Source: Paraburkholderia fungorum
GTDB taxonomy: Bacteria > Pseudomonadota > Gammaproteobacteria > Burkholderiales > Burkholderiaceae
DNA: 64,000 nucleotides
Assembly (NCBI RefSeq): GCF_003610895.1
Contig: NZ_MCAS01000034.1
Location: 62,001 to 126,000, forward strand
Direction of reading: 5' to 3'
Of the stretch, positions 1 through 8,089 are shown piece after piece; within the stretch, counting starts at the first letter, position 1, and every line of letters starts with the position of its first letter. A model generated the notes under the pieces. It saw nothing but the letters and a program-made list of their open reading frames with translations, ran no database searches and was not told the origin of the DNA. A program made the position numbers and the translations under genes.

Positions 1-618
1 GTGCAGCGAGAGCACGTCGCACGCCTTGAAGAAAGCCGGCTTATCCGATGCGATGTCCCAGCCGTCTTCGCGGGCCCGTTGCAGCGAGGCCTCTCTCGCC
101 CAGACCAGCACCTTCATGCCGAACGCAGCACCGTAGCGCGCCACCTCGGCGCCGATGCGGCCGTACCCGTAGATGCCCAGCGTGCGGCCACGCAGGCTGC
201 GGCCCACGCCCGTCTGCCAGCGGCCGGCCTGCAGTGCCTGCATCTGCTGCGGAATCTGGCGCATGGCCGCGATGACCAGACCCCAGGTCAGTTCGGCCGC
301 GGCATAGGAAGGGCTGCCGGCATGCTGATTCGAGGACACGATCACGCCGTGTTCCGTGCAGGCGCCGACGTCGATATGGGGAAAGACGCTGCGCTGACTG
401 ATGAGCCGCAACTTCGGCAGCCGGGCGATCAGCGGCGCGCGGATCTGGGTGCGCTCACGAATCAGCACCAGCACCTCGGTGTCGCGCAGGCGCTCGGCCA
501 GCGCATCCACGTCCTGCACATGGTCGTTCCATACGGTGACAGCGTGGCCGTCCAGCTTGTGGAAACAAGGCAGGCCCCGCAGCGTGTCGAAATAATCGTC
601 CAGAATCGTGATGTTCAT
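1..618 (-). CDS. D-2-hydroxyacid dehydrogenase, C-terminus cut off by window edge
   Basis: Reverse-strand frame open from an ATG at 618 to the window edge, giving the first 206 residues of a roughly 320-residue NAD-dependent 2-hydroxyacid dehydrogenase. The start is supported by an AAGGGG ribosome site a few bases upstream. The translation begins MNITILDDYF, has the N-terminal catalytic-domain lobe (QRSVFPHIDVGA, then VIVSSNQHAGSPSYAAAELTWGL) and the Rossmann signature GIYGYGRIGAEVA near residues 162-174. These match the SerA/phosphoglycerate-dehydrogenase-like superfamily that oxidises D-2-hydroxyacids with NAD. The catalytic Arg, Glu and His lie beyond the window and cannot be checked, and the substrate is unknown. 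It is transcribed away from the next gene, so the two share a roughly 300 bp divergent control region. Confidence 0.85.
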   Translation of the reverse strand, partial: MNITILDDYFDTLRGLPCFHKLDGHAVTVWNDHVQDVDALAERLRDTEVLVLIRERTQIRAPLIARLPKLRLISQRSVFPHIDVGACTEHGVIVSSNQHAGSPSYAAAELTWGLVIAAMRQIPQQMQALQAGRWQTGVGRSLRGRTLGIYGYGRIGAEVARYGAAFGMKVLVWAREASLQRAREDGWDIASDKPAFFKACDVLSLH

Positions 619-917
619 GCTGACCCCTTCTCTTGCCATCCTCTTATGCTGAGCCTCATGGAGCGAACCGTAAAATGAAATTATTTGAGGAATTGCTGCA
701 TTTTTCTTATGAAAATCGGCACCCCCGGCGTGCAGGCATGATTGTGACGATTTGGATAGACTGAGCGGCGTCGCTCGGCTCAATCGACACCGTCCGGAGC
801 GCGCGTCACAGGCTGGCCAAAACGGCTACCCTCTGACGCGCATGCGCGCTGCATCCGCACGCGCACCCGATCCACCCAACCGTGGCCACAAGCCATGGAT
901 AAGAAACGGAGACACTC
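619..917. other. divergent intergenic region
   Basis: About 300 bp between two divergent dehydrogenase genes. The stretch 665-720 is clearly richer in A/T than its surroundings and is the likely promoter zone for both directions. Short open frames across it have no ribosome site or recognisable translation, and I see no further gene here. Confidence 0.5.
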
Positions 918-1814
918 ATGAAAACAGGATTCATCGGCCTCGGCGTGATGGGACAACCCATGGCGCTCAACCTCGCGCGTGCGGGCACTGAACTGATCGT
1001 GTGGAACCGCACGCCGGAACGCTGCGCCGCGTTGCGCGACGCGGGTGCGCAGGTAGCGCAGAGCGCGGGCGATGTTTTCAGGCAGGCCCGCATCGTCATC
1101 TTGATGATGGCGACAGATACGGCGCTCGACGCGGTGCTCGGCCGTCACACCGCCGATTTTGCAGCGAACGTCGCGCAGCACACGATCGTGCACATGGGAA
1201 CGACCTCGGCAGATTATTCGCGTGGCCTCGAAGCCGACATCCGCGCGGCGGGCGGACGCTATGTCGAAGCGCCCGTGTCGGGCTCGCGCAAGCCGGCCGA
1301 AGCGGGGCAACTGGTGGCGATGCTGGCGGGCGAGCCCACCGCGCTCGAAGAAGTGCGCCCGCTCCTCAAGCCGATGTGCCACGAAACGGTGATCTGCGGG
1401 GCGGTGCCCACGGGGCTTCTGATGAAGCTGTCGGTCAACACGTTTCTGATTCCAATGGTGACCGCGATTGCCGAGGCGTCGCATCTGGCGCGGCGTTATG
1501 GGCTCGACATGAAGCAGTTTCAGGCTGTGCTCGACGCGGGTCCGATGGCGAGCAACGTCTCGCGCGTGAAGGTCGACAAGCTCGTGAACGAGGATTTCTC
1601 GGTGCAGGCGTCTATCCTCGACGTGCTGAAGAACAACCGGCTCGCGGCTGAAGCGGCGCGCAACGCGAACCTCGCGTCGCCGCTGCTGGATGTGTGCTTT
1701 AAGCTCTATAGCGAGACTGTCGAGCTGGGCCACGGCCAGGCTGATATGGCGGCCGTCGTGCATGCGATCGAAGCGCGCACCGAGGCGAGAAAAAACGCCG
1801 GCGGCGCGGAGTAA
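918..1814 (+). CDS. NAD(P)-dependent oxidoreductase, 3-hydroxyisobutyrate dehydrogenase family
   Basis: A 298-residue protein with the usual length of the beta-hydroxyacid dehydrogenase family. It opens with the N-terminal dinucleotide-binding motif GFIGLGVMGQPMA (residues 4-16). The substrate-binding segment VEAPVSGSRKPAEAGQL is the family's conserved second motif, and GLLMKLSVN (about residue 172) carries the catalytic lysine and following asparagine. The family includes 3-hydroxyisobutyrate, 2-hydroxy-3-oxopropionate (tartronate semialdehyde) and 6-phosphogluconate dehydrogenases; GlxR/HIBADH types fit best, but the exact substrate cannot be read. An upstream GGAG supports the ATG. It may be co-transcribed with the methyltransferase gene 24 bp downstream. 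Confidence 0.88.
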   Translation: MKTGFIGLGVMGQPMALNLARAGTELIVWNRTPERCAALRDAGAQVAQSAGDVFRQARIVILMMATDTALDAVLGRHTADFAANVAQHTIVHMGTTSADYSRGLEADIRAAGGRYVEAPVSGSRKPAEAGQLVAMLAGEPTALEEVRPLLKPMCHETVICGAVPTGLLMKLSVNTFLIPMVTAIAEASHLARRYGLDMKQFQAVLDAGPMASNVSRVKVDKLVNEDFSVQASILDVLKNNRLAAEAARNANLASPLLDVCFKLYSETVELGHGQADMAAVVHAIEARTEARKNAGGAE

Positions 1815-1838
1815 TCGACACATCGGGTGGAGCGCGCA

Positions 1839-2522
1839 ATGCACATCGAACCGCTTAGCGACGGCAAGATCGTCGAGTCATGGAAGCGCAACGCTTCGCC
1901 GTGGACGAAAGCGGTGCGCGGCGCGGAAATCGAAAGCAGGCGGCTGGTCACCGATCGCGCCGTGCTGGATGCGGTGCTGGCTTGCAAGCCAGCCACCGTT
2001 GTCGATCTGGGCTGCGGCGAAGGCTGGCTGGCTCGCGCGCTTCAGCAGCATGGAGTCGGCGTGACGGCGGTAGACGTGGTGCCGGCGCTGGTGCTCGCCG
2101 CGACGCAAGCCGGTGTGATCGACGGCCGGGTTCTGTCCTATGAAGAGATCGCGGCGGGGCAACTCGAACTGAGCGTCGACGTCGTGGTCTGCAATTTTTC
2201 ACTGCTCGGCAAGGAGTCGGTGGACGGTCTGTTGCGCGCGATTCCAACGCTGCTCAATCCCGGTGGGTCCCTGATCGTGCAAACGCTGCATCCCCTGGTT
2301 GCATGCGGTGATGTGCCGTACGTCGACGGTTGGCGCACGGGCTCGTGGGCGGGCTTCGACGAAGCGTTTAGCGATGCCCCGCCCTGGTACTTCCGGACCT
2401 TGCAGAGCTGGCTCGAACTGATATGGACCAGCGGGCTGACGCTTCGCGAGATGCTCGAGCCTTTGCATCCGCAAATCGGCAGGCCGGCGTCAGTGATCTT
2501 TCGCGCGCAGGGACGAGGTTAG
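1839..2522 (+). CDS. class I SAM-dependent methyltransferase
   Basis: A protein of about 227 residues with the Rossmann-type methyltransferase fold. Motif I is VVDLGCGEGWLARALQQHG near residue 56, followed by the acidic end of beta-2 (VTAVDVV) and the motif around VVVCNFSLLGKESV. The ATG at 1839 is preferred over the in-frame GTG at 1827, because that GTG overlaps the GGTGGAG ribosome site that suits 1839. The acceptor molecule is not identifiable. A short gap to the upstream dehydrogenase suggests a two-gene unit. Confidence 0.82.
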   Translation: MHIEPLSDGKIVESWKRNASPWTKAVRGAEIESRRLVTDRAVLDAVLACKPATVVDLGCGEGWLARALQQHGVGVTAVDVVPALVLAATQAGVIDGRVLSYEEIAAGQLELSVDVVVCNFSLLGKESVDGLLRAIPTLLNPGGSLIVQTLHPLVACGDVPYVDGWRTGSWAGFDEAFSDAPPWYFRTLQSWLELIWTSGLTLREMLEPLHPQIGRPASVIFRAQGRG

Positions 2523-2587
2523 CGGGTGGTCGCGCGCGTCAGGCTTTGTTAGCCCGGCGTGAATCGCAGCGCGCCATGCCATGGTCG

Positions 2588-2617
2588 TTGCCCTTGCCCT
2601 TGCCCTTGTCCTTGTCC
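2588..2617. repeat. hexanucleotide tandem repeat
   Basis: Three copies of TTGCCC followed by two copies of TTGTCC, lying between the 3' ends of two convergent genes. It is noncoding here. It could expand or contract by slippage, but no effect on a neighbouring gene is evident. Confidence 0.7.
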
Positions 2618-2628
2618 GTCAGTGCTAT

Positions 2629-3774
2629 CTATCTGAAGCGCTCCTGCGTTGCGTGCCCGCGCTGGAGCAAGGGCGCGTACGCGTGCAACTCCCGAGGCGC
2701 GATGTCGAAGGCGCGACGGAATGCACGCGTGAAGCTCGACGCGTCGTTGAAACCCAGTCCCGCGGCAATGTCCTGTACCTCGAGATGGGGAAAGCGCACG
2801 AGCTCGTCTGCCGCCATGCGCAGCCTGCGGCTGCGGATATAAGCGGCGAGGCCGCCTTCATGCTCGAAGAGCCGGTACACGGTGGCGCGAGAGAGATGCA
2901 GCGACGCCAACACGCTGTCAGGCGACAAATCCGGATCGTGCAGATTGGCTTCCACATACCGCCGTATCTGTCCGTAGACGGCCGCACGCACCGCTGCGCG
3001 GCCGTTGCCGGAAAGACCCGCTTGACGGCTGAACGCTGCGGCGAGCAGCCCCACCGCGGTGAGGAACGACTGATGCGCTTCTTCCTTGCTCAGTCCGACG
3101 ATTTGCCGCTTCAGCGCCACCAGATGATCAATCAGCATGCGTGTGAGAGGCGTGGTGGCGTGAACCGAACGGCCATGCAACGAGGCAGCGTCCGGGAACG
3201 AGCTTTCCACCAGAGCGCGCGGCACGAAGAGAAGCAGCAGCCGGCCCTGAAAACTCTGGATGGTGCACGGCTGATCCATGTCCAGCGCGAGGATACTCGG
3301 CACCTGCGCTATAGGCGGCGCGTCGGCGCGCGGCTTGCCGCCCAGGAACTGCGCCGGCTGCCCTTCAAGGAACACGCTAAAGCTGATGTCGCGAATGCTT
3401 TCGGTCGACACCCGGCCCAGCGACCGCACGGCCACGTTCGGCCCAGTGTGGAAGTCGAAGAAGCTCAGATTGTCGATCGTGTAACGGGACAGCGATGCTG
3501 CGAACGTGTCCTCGGCGTGCCTTGAGGAAGGCCGTATGTCGTACACAGGACTCATCCGCTCCTGCCAGGCCAGCAGGCTTTGCCGGGCGTCGCCTTGAAC
3601 GCCGAACGTGCTGTGCACGATGCCGGCAGCAAGCTTTGGCGGCTCCGGCAGCAGCAAGCGGCCTGGCGGCGGGGCGGTGTGTAGCGGATCGTCGTTCAAT
3701 ACGGTGTCTGCTGCTGATTTTTGACTAGCACGGACAGTGAGACGCGCGCGCGGATCGATCGGACGGACGATCAT
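2629..3774 (-). CDS. AraC family transcriptional regulator
   Basis: About 381 residues from the chosen ATG at 3774; a longer frame runs to 3843, but its first 23 residues look non-coding and overlap the gene upstream. The C-terminal 100 residues are a typical AraC/XylS double helix-turn-helix: IRRYVEANLHDPDLSPDSV, then LHLSRATVYRLFEHEGG (first HTH), and DIAAGLGFNDASSFTRAFRRAFD (second HTH). The N-terminal part resembles the AraC_binding_2 sensor of long regulators (FFDFHTGPNVAVRSLGR and FLEGQPAQFLGG regions). The likely role is a DNA-binding activator responding to a small molecule, with unknown target. It lies immediately downstream of, and overlaps by about 50 bp, the small ACT-like gene on the same strand, so the two may be translated together. 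Confidence 0.85.
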   Translation of the reverse strand: MIVRPIDPRARLTVRASQKSAADTVLNDDPLHTAPPPGRLLLPEPPKLAAGIVHSTFGVQGDARQSLLAWQERMSPVYDIRPSSRHAEDTFAASLSRYTIDNLSFFDFHTGPNVAVRSLGRVSTESIRDISFSVFLEGQPAQFLGGKPRADAPPIAQVPSILALDMDQPCTIQSFQGRLLLLFVPRALVESSFPDAASLHGRSVHATTPLTRMLIDHLVALKRQIVGLSKEEAHQSFLTAVGLLAAAFSRQAGLSGNGRAAVRAAVYGQIRRYVEANLHDPDLSPDSVLASLHLSRATVYRLFEHEGGLAAYIRSRRLRMAADELVRFPHLEVQDIAAGLGFNDASSFTRAFRRAFDIAPRELHAYAPLLQRGHATQERFR

Positions 3775-4114
3775 TTGCCATCGCCTTGCTTGAGTCCGGT
3801 CGGACAAAAAGGTGTTCCAGGCGAATACGTAGTACGCCGTCAAGAATCAGGAGTTTCTCGCGCAGCAATTTTGCCTGGCGCTCGCCGATATCGTCCAGAA
3901 CGATCCTCTGATCGAGGACGTTGCCGCTTCGTAGCACCACGAAATTGCTGACGCAGACCTGCTGGTCTTTCAGATGTGCGGCGACCCGTGATACGACATC
4001 CATGCTTGCAATGGAGACGAGGTGGATGACATGGGTCAGCTGGAAACCCGGCAGGTGTCGCGACCAGTTTTCTGCGTGGTCTACCGCGGGTTGGGATGAG
4101 ATATCTTCGCGCAT
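3725..4114 (-). CDS. small ACT-like hypothetical protein
   Basis: A 129-residue frame with a good start: the ATG at 4114 follows CGGAGC at normal spacing. The middle (about residues 25-105) reads like a small alpha/beta ACT-type ligand-binding domain: FQLTHVIHLVSIASMDVVSRVAAHLKD repeats the beta-alpha pattern, then VSNFVVLRSGNVLDQRIVLDDIGERQAKLLREKLLILDGVLRIRLEHLF. I do not recognise a named family. The C-terminal tail overlaps the start of the AraC regulator by about 50 bp on the same strand, which may couple translation. ACT domains often bind amino acids, so a sensing role beside the regulator is possible but is inference. Confidence 0.6.
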   Translation of the reverse strand: MREDISSQPAVDHAENWSRHLPGFQLTHVIHLVSIASMDVVSRVAAHLKDQQVCVSNFVVLRSGNVLDQRIVLDDIGERQAKLLREKLLILDGVLRIRLEHLFVRPDSSKAMANDRPSDRSARASHCPC

Positions 4115-4408
4115 ACAAGCTCCGGAAAGTAATGGTGTTCGAACCGGTGCTAGCTATGCCGCTCCCGCTTCGTTGCCGTTAATCGGCCGCATCGCCCTGA
4201 AGGCTTCCACCTTGCCCGGGAAGGCAGGTTGGCGTCGGACTCGTCCGACTCTGGATGCAGGGGACATGATAGCAAAAGTCGGCAAATCAGCCAATCGGCC
4301 GCGCCCCCCGGCGTTCGATGCCTGGCCTGAGCTGGCCTGGCAACGGCCAGGACGCATTTGCTAAACTCGTTCCGATCCCCGACCTTTGTGTCTTTCAATA
4401 AGCCAATC

Positions 4409-4771
4409 ATGAAGAGCAGTTCAAAAGGCGGCCTCGTCTATTCCACCGATGGCGGCCGGATGTGCCCCGAATGCAGGCAGGTCCTCGCGGAATGTGTCTG
4501 CAAGACGGCTGCCGCCACACGGCCGGTGGGCGATGGGGTGGTGCGGGTCAGTCGCGAAACCAAAGGCCGCGGCGGCAAGAGCGTGACGCTCGTCAAAGGG
4601 CTGGCGCTCGATCCTCTGGCTCTGGCCTTGCTGGGCAAGCAGCTGCGCACGGCTTGCGGTTCTGGCGGAACGGTCAAGGATGGCGTGATTGAAGTGCAGG
4701 GCGACCACTGCGAACGGGTCGTCGAAGCGCTCAAGAAGTACGGCCACAGCGCGAAGCGGGCCGGCGGGTAA
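4409..4771 (+). CDS. yciH: translation initiation factor Sui1/YciH family
   Basis: A 120-residue protein from the ATG at 4409; an in-frame ATG at 4358 would add 17 unconvincing residues. The N-terminus has a zinc-finger-like CPECRQVLAECVC segment (four cysteines, C-x2-C-x6-C-x1-C), as in bacterial YciH. The Sui1/eIF1 domain follows: RETKGRGGKSVTLVKGL, then LGKQLRTACGSGGTVKDGVIEVQGDH, the conserved GG-x-V-K loop of the family. YciH is known to influence initiation fidelity and stress translation on the ribosome. It stands alone on the plus strand; the ribosome site is weak. Confidence 0.93.
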   Translation: MKSSSKGGLVYSTDGGRMCPECRQVLAECVCKTAAATRPVGDGVVRVSRETKGRGGKSVTLVKGLALDPLALALLGKQLRTACGSGGTVKDGVIEVQGDHCERVVEALKKYGHSAKRAGG

Positions 4772-4873
4772 GCGCGTCTTTGGGCGGCGATTCCGACACC
4801 GCCGCTATTCCAGGTCCGGGTATGGCCGCTTCGCGTAACCAGCGCGCTGAGCCCAACCACAGATGCCGCGGAG

Positions 4874-5665
4874 CTAACCCGCGGGACGCCTCAGCAGGCG
4901 CTGCGGCGTTTCTCCAATCGAGCGGCGGAACATCGCGATGAAGCTGCTGCTGCTCTGGTAGCCCAACTGATCCGCGACCCGCGCGACCGAGTCGCCCTGC
5001 GCAAGCCGCGCCATCGCCTCGACGAGGCGCAACTGCTGGCGCCATTGCCCGAACGTAAGCCCCGTTTCCTGGCGGAACAGACGCGCCAGCGTACGCGCGC
5101 TCGCGCCTACCGTGTGGCTCCATTCGTCTAGCGTGTCGTCGTTGTCGGGCTCGGCAAGCAGACGGCTGCAGATCGTTCTCAGACGCCGGTCGCTCGGCAG
5201 CGGCAGGCCGCCCTGCGTGGTCGACTCCGCATCGCGCAGCAGCGCGAGCAGGAGCACGGCGATGTGCGCGCCGATACCGTCCTCGGCGTACTCGCGCGGC
5301 TGCTGCGCAAGCGCCATGATGAGTTCGTGCAGCAGCGGGGTGATGAACAGCACGCGGCATGCAGGCCACAGCCACGGCGCCGCGTCGGGCTCCAGATAGA
5401 CACTGTACGAGTCGACCCCGCCGATCATGTGCAACTCGTGATCGACGCCAGGCGGCAGCCAGATCGCGCGCATGGGCGGCAGCATCCAGCTGCCCATCGG
5501 GGTCAGCACGCGGGCCGCGCCGTTCATCGGATAGAACAGTTGTACCTGTTCGTGCGAGTGCCAGATCTCGCGATATCCGTTCGGATAGTTCGAGCCGCGC
5601 GCCATGACCGGCCGCGCTTGCCTTTTGTAATCGAAGCCGAACTGCGCTCTCCAGATCGGATCCAT
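4874..5665 (-). CDS. AraC family regulator with cupin sensor domain
   Basis: 263 residues. The N-terminal half is an AraC-type cupin (IWHSHEQVQLFYPMNG, GSWMLPPMRAIWLPPGVDHEL); the C-terminal half is the AraC double helix-turn-helix, with TVGASARTLARLFRQETGLTFGQW and VADQLGYQSSSSFIAMFRRSIGETP. A GGGAAAC ribosome site precedes the ATG. It is divergent from the siderophore receptor gene with about 200 bp between them, and that gap holds a Fur-like palindrome. By position it is the obvious candidate regulator of the iron-uptake operon, as siderophore-responsive AraC proteins are elsewhere, but a direct role is inferred only from location. Confidence 0.87.
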   Translation of the reverse strand: MDPIWRAQFGFDYKRQARPVMARGSNYPNGYREIWHSHEQVQLFYPMNGAARVLTPMGSWMLPPMRAIWLPPGVDHELHMIGGVDSYSVYLEPDAAPWLWPACRVLFITPLLHELIMALAQQPREYAEDGIGAHIAVLLLALLRDAESTTQGGLPLPSDRRLRTICSRLLAEPDNDDTLDEWSHTVGASARTLARLFRQETGLTFGQWRQQLRLVEAMARLAQGDSVARVADQLGYQSSSSFIAMFRRSIGETPQRLLRRPAG

Positions 5666-5794
5666 GTTTCCCGTCCTTGGGCTTTAAATTGCCAAAACAT
5701 GTCCGTTTTGACGTGTTTGATGGCAAGACAGCGCGTTATCACGGGCGCTATCCTTTCACGTCTTTCGGGTTTTCGCAACATAAGTACGAATCGA

Positions 5795-5813
5795 AATAGT
5801 AACGATTCTTATT
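5795..5813. promoter_or_regulatory. putative Fur box
   Basis: The 19-bp imperfect palindrome AATAGTAACGATTCTTATT lies in an A/T-rich segment between the divergent AraC and TonB-receptor genes, some 50 bp upstream of the receptor start. It matches the classical Fur consensus at roughly 11 of 19 positions, with dyad-related AATA and TTATT ends. Iron repression of the downstream operon through Fur is the likely use. Confidence 0.5.
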
Positions 5814-5864
5814 ACGTTTGTTATTAGTTCATAATTTTTTGACCATTTTGGGAAGGGTTTGGGG

Positions 5865-8042
5865 ATGCGCGACCGGGGAACGAATCGCATGACACGGATG
5901 CATTGGGCAGTAACGGTAGCGTGGCTGGCGGCCGCTGCCGGCGCACACGCACAGGCTGCCGGGGACAACGCCGCACAGGACGGCAACGCGCCGCAGGCAA
6001 CGACCGGCGCGCCATCCGGGACGCTGGCGCCGGTGGTCGTGTCGGCCACGCGCGACGATAAATCGGGGACGCAAGGCTACGTCGCTAAACGCAGCATCGC
6101 GGGTGCGAAGACCGATACGCCGGTTGCCGAAATTCCGCAGTCGGTTTCGAGCGTGACGCGCGACCAGATGGATGCGCAAGCTGCCCAGACCATCGACGGC
6201 GCGATCCGCTACGTGCCGGGCGTGACGACGCAGGACAACGACGTGCGCTTCGACCAGATCACCGTGCGCGGCTTCAGCCTCGACAACGCCACCTACCTCG
6301 ACGGCATGCGCCTGATGCGCACGACCTGGTACGCGGACCCGCGCATCGATCCGTACTTCCTGGATCGTATCGACGTGGTGCGTGGGCCGGTCTCGGTCCT
6401 CTACGGACAGGCGAGTCCGGGCGGCGCGGTACTCATGACGAGCAAGCTGCCGACCGACTATCCGTTCCATGAGGTGCAGGCGCAGATCGGCAGCAACAAC
6501 CGCTATCAGGGCATGTTCGATCTGAGCGGGCCGGTCGACCAGAACGGCACGATCCTCTATCGCGTGACGGGCCTGGCTCGCGACGCCGACTCGCAGACCG
6601 ATCACGTCAAGGAGCAGCGCATCGCCATCGCGCCTTCCGTGACGTTCCGCCCCGACCGCGACACGAGCTTTACGTTGCTCGGCAGCTACCAGTACGACCC
6701 GCAAGGCGGCCTGTTCAATCCGGTGCCGGCCGCCGGCACAATCCTGCCGAATATCAACGGCCATATCTCGTCGCACGACTATCTCGGCGATCCCGAGCGC
6801 GACCGCTTCAAGCGCCAGCAGTTCTCGATCGGCTATCTGTTCGAGCACGCGTTCAACGAGACGTGGACGGTCCGCCAGAACCTGCGTTATCTGCACCAGG
6901 ATATGCAGTACTACCAGGATTCGATCTTCGGCTCGCTTGCCGCCGACCAGCGCACGGCCGGCCTCTACACCAACAACAACGACGAGCATCTGGGCAACTT
7001 CACCGTCGATACGCAGGCCCAGGCAAAATTCAACACAGGCCCGGTCAGCCAGACCGTGCTGTTCGGCTTCGACCTGCAACGCGTGACAAACCGCATCAGC
7101 CGCGGCTACGGGCTCGGTACGATCGACATCTTCGATCCCGATTACAGCAACGTGCCCTACGTGTCCGATACGACGAAGGAATACATCGGGCAGACCGAGT
7201 ATGGCGTGTACGCGCAGGATCAGCTTCGCTACAAAAAATGGACACTGACGATCGGCGGCCGCCAGGACTGGGCACGCACCTCCGACACCCTCAACGGCAA
7301 CGAATCGCGCAGCCAGCAGCACGCTTTCACATGGCGTGCCGGCCTGAACTACACATTCGATTCGGGCATCTCGCCGTACGTGAGCTATGCGACTTCGTTC
7401 CAGCCGTATGCGGGCAGCACCTTCAACGGCACGCCGTTCGAGCCGACGCGCGGCAAGCAGTACGAAGTCGGTGTGAAGTACCAGCCGAAGGGCTATAACG
7501 CACTCTTCACGCTCGCGGCGTTCGATCTGCGCCAGCAAAACGTCGCGACGTCGGACGACGCGCACCCCGGCTTCATGACGCAGACCGGCGAAATCCGCTC
7601 GCGCGGTTTCGAAGCCGAAGCGCGCATGAGCCTGACCGACAGCCTCGACCTGATCGGTTCCTATGCGTATCTGAACCAGACGGTGACGTCGGCCTCGCCG
7701 AACGATCCATCGCTTGGCAAGACGCCGCCTACCGGCGCTCCGACCAACATGGCTTCGCTGTGGCTCGATTACACGCTGCACAGCGGCGAGCTGCGTGGGC
7801 TTGGTTTCGGCGGCGGCATGCGCTATATCGGCGCGTCGGCGGGAGACGATGCGAACACGTTCAAGGTACCGAGTCACTTTCTCGTCGATGCCGTGGTGCA
7901 CTACGATGTGCGCAACTGGCATTTCGCGGTCAACGCCAGCAACCTGTTCAATCGTCAGTACATCGCCTATTGCAACAGCGGAACGCAGTGCTATTACGGT
8001 GCCGATCGTTCGGTTATCGGCACGGTCCGCTATCAGTGGTGA
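5865..8042 (+). CDS. TonB-dependent ferric-siderophore receptor
   Basis: About 725 residues, normal for the family, from the ATG at 5865 preceded by GGAAGGG; an ATG at 5889 is a possible shorter start. A signal peptide ends around AGAHAQA. Next come a TonB-box-like VVVSATRD and the plug domain (AEIPQSVSSVTRDQM, then IRYVPGV, ITVRGFSLDNATYLDG, DRIDVVRGPVSVLYGQASPGG), the strong signature of FhuA/FpvA-type siderophore receptors. The rest is a 22-strand barrel ending in SVIGTVRYQW, with the terminal aromatic residue needed for outer-membrane assembly. It imports a ferric siderophore across the outer membrane using TonB energy and heads a five-gene operon with exporter and importer genes. Confidence 0.95.
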   Translation: MRDRGTNRMTRMHWAVTVAWLAAAAGAHAQAAGDNAAQDGNAPQATTGAPSGTLAPVVVSATRDDKSGTQGYVAKRSIAGAKTDTPVAEIPQSVSSVTRDQMDAQAAQTIDGAIRYVPGVTTQDNDVRFDQITVRGFSLDNATYLDGMRLMRTTWYADPRIDPYFLDRIDVVRGPVSVLYGQASPGGAVLMTSKLPTDYPFHEVQAQIGSNNRYQGMFDLSGPVDQNGTILYRVTGLARDADSQTDHVKEQRIAIAPSVTFRPDRDTSFTLLGSYQYDPQGGLFNPVPAAGTILPNINGHISSHDYLGDPERDRFKRQQFSIGYLFEHAFNETWTVRQNLRYLHQDMQYYQDSIFGSLAADQRTAGLYTNNNDEHLGNFTVDTQAQAKFNTGPVSQTVLFGFDLQRVTNRISRGYGLGTIDIFDPDYSNVPYVSDTTKEYIGQTEYGVYAQDQLRYKKWTLTIGGRQDWARTSDTLNGNESRSQQHAFTWRAGLNYTFDSGISPYVSYATSFQPYAGSTFNGTPFEPTRGKQYEVGVKYQPKGYNALFTLAAFDLRQQNVATSDDAHPGFMTQTGEIRSRGFEAEARMSLTDSLDLIGSYAYLNQTVTSASPNDPSLGKTPPTGAPTNMASLWLDYTLHSGELRGLGFGGGMRYIGASAGDDANTFKVPSHFLVDAVVHYDVRNWHFAVNASNLFNRQYIAYCNSGTQCYYGADRSVIGTVRYQW

Positions 8043-8089
8043 TGCTGGACTGATTACCGACGCTCCCCACAATAAAAAATTTCCCCACG

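Noticed and set aside
752..991. 79-codon plus frame before the HIBADH-family gene
   Set aside because: Overlaps that gene's start in another frame and has no ribosome site.
2581..3525. 314-codon plus-strand frame across the hexamer repeat
   Set aside because: Antisense to the AraC regulator, which has clear HTH motifs; the plus frame has none.
5829..8072. 747-codon reverse frame opposite the siderophore receptor
   Set aside because: Complete antisense of a well-supported receptor gene, Arg/Val/His-rich translation without motifs.
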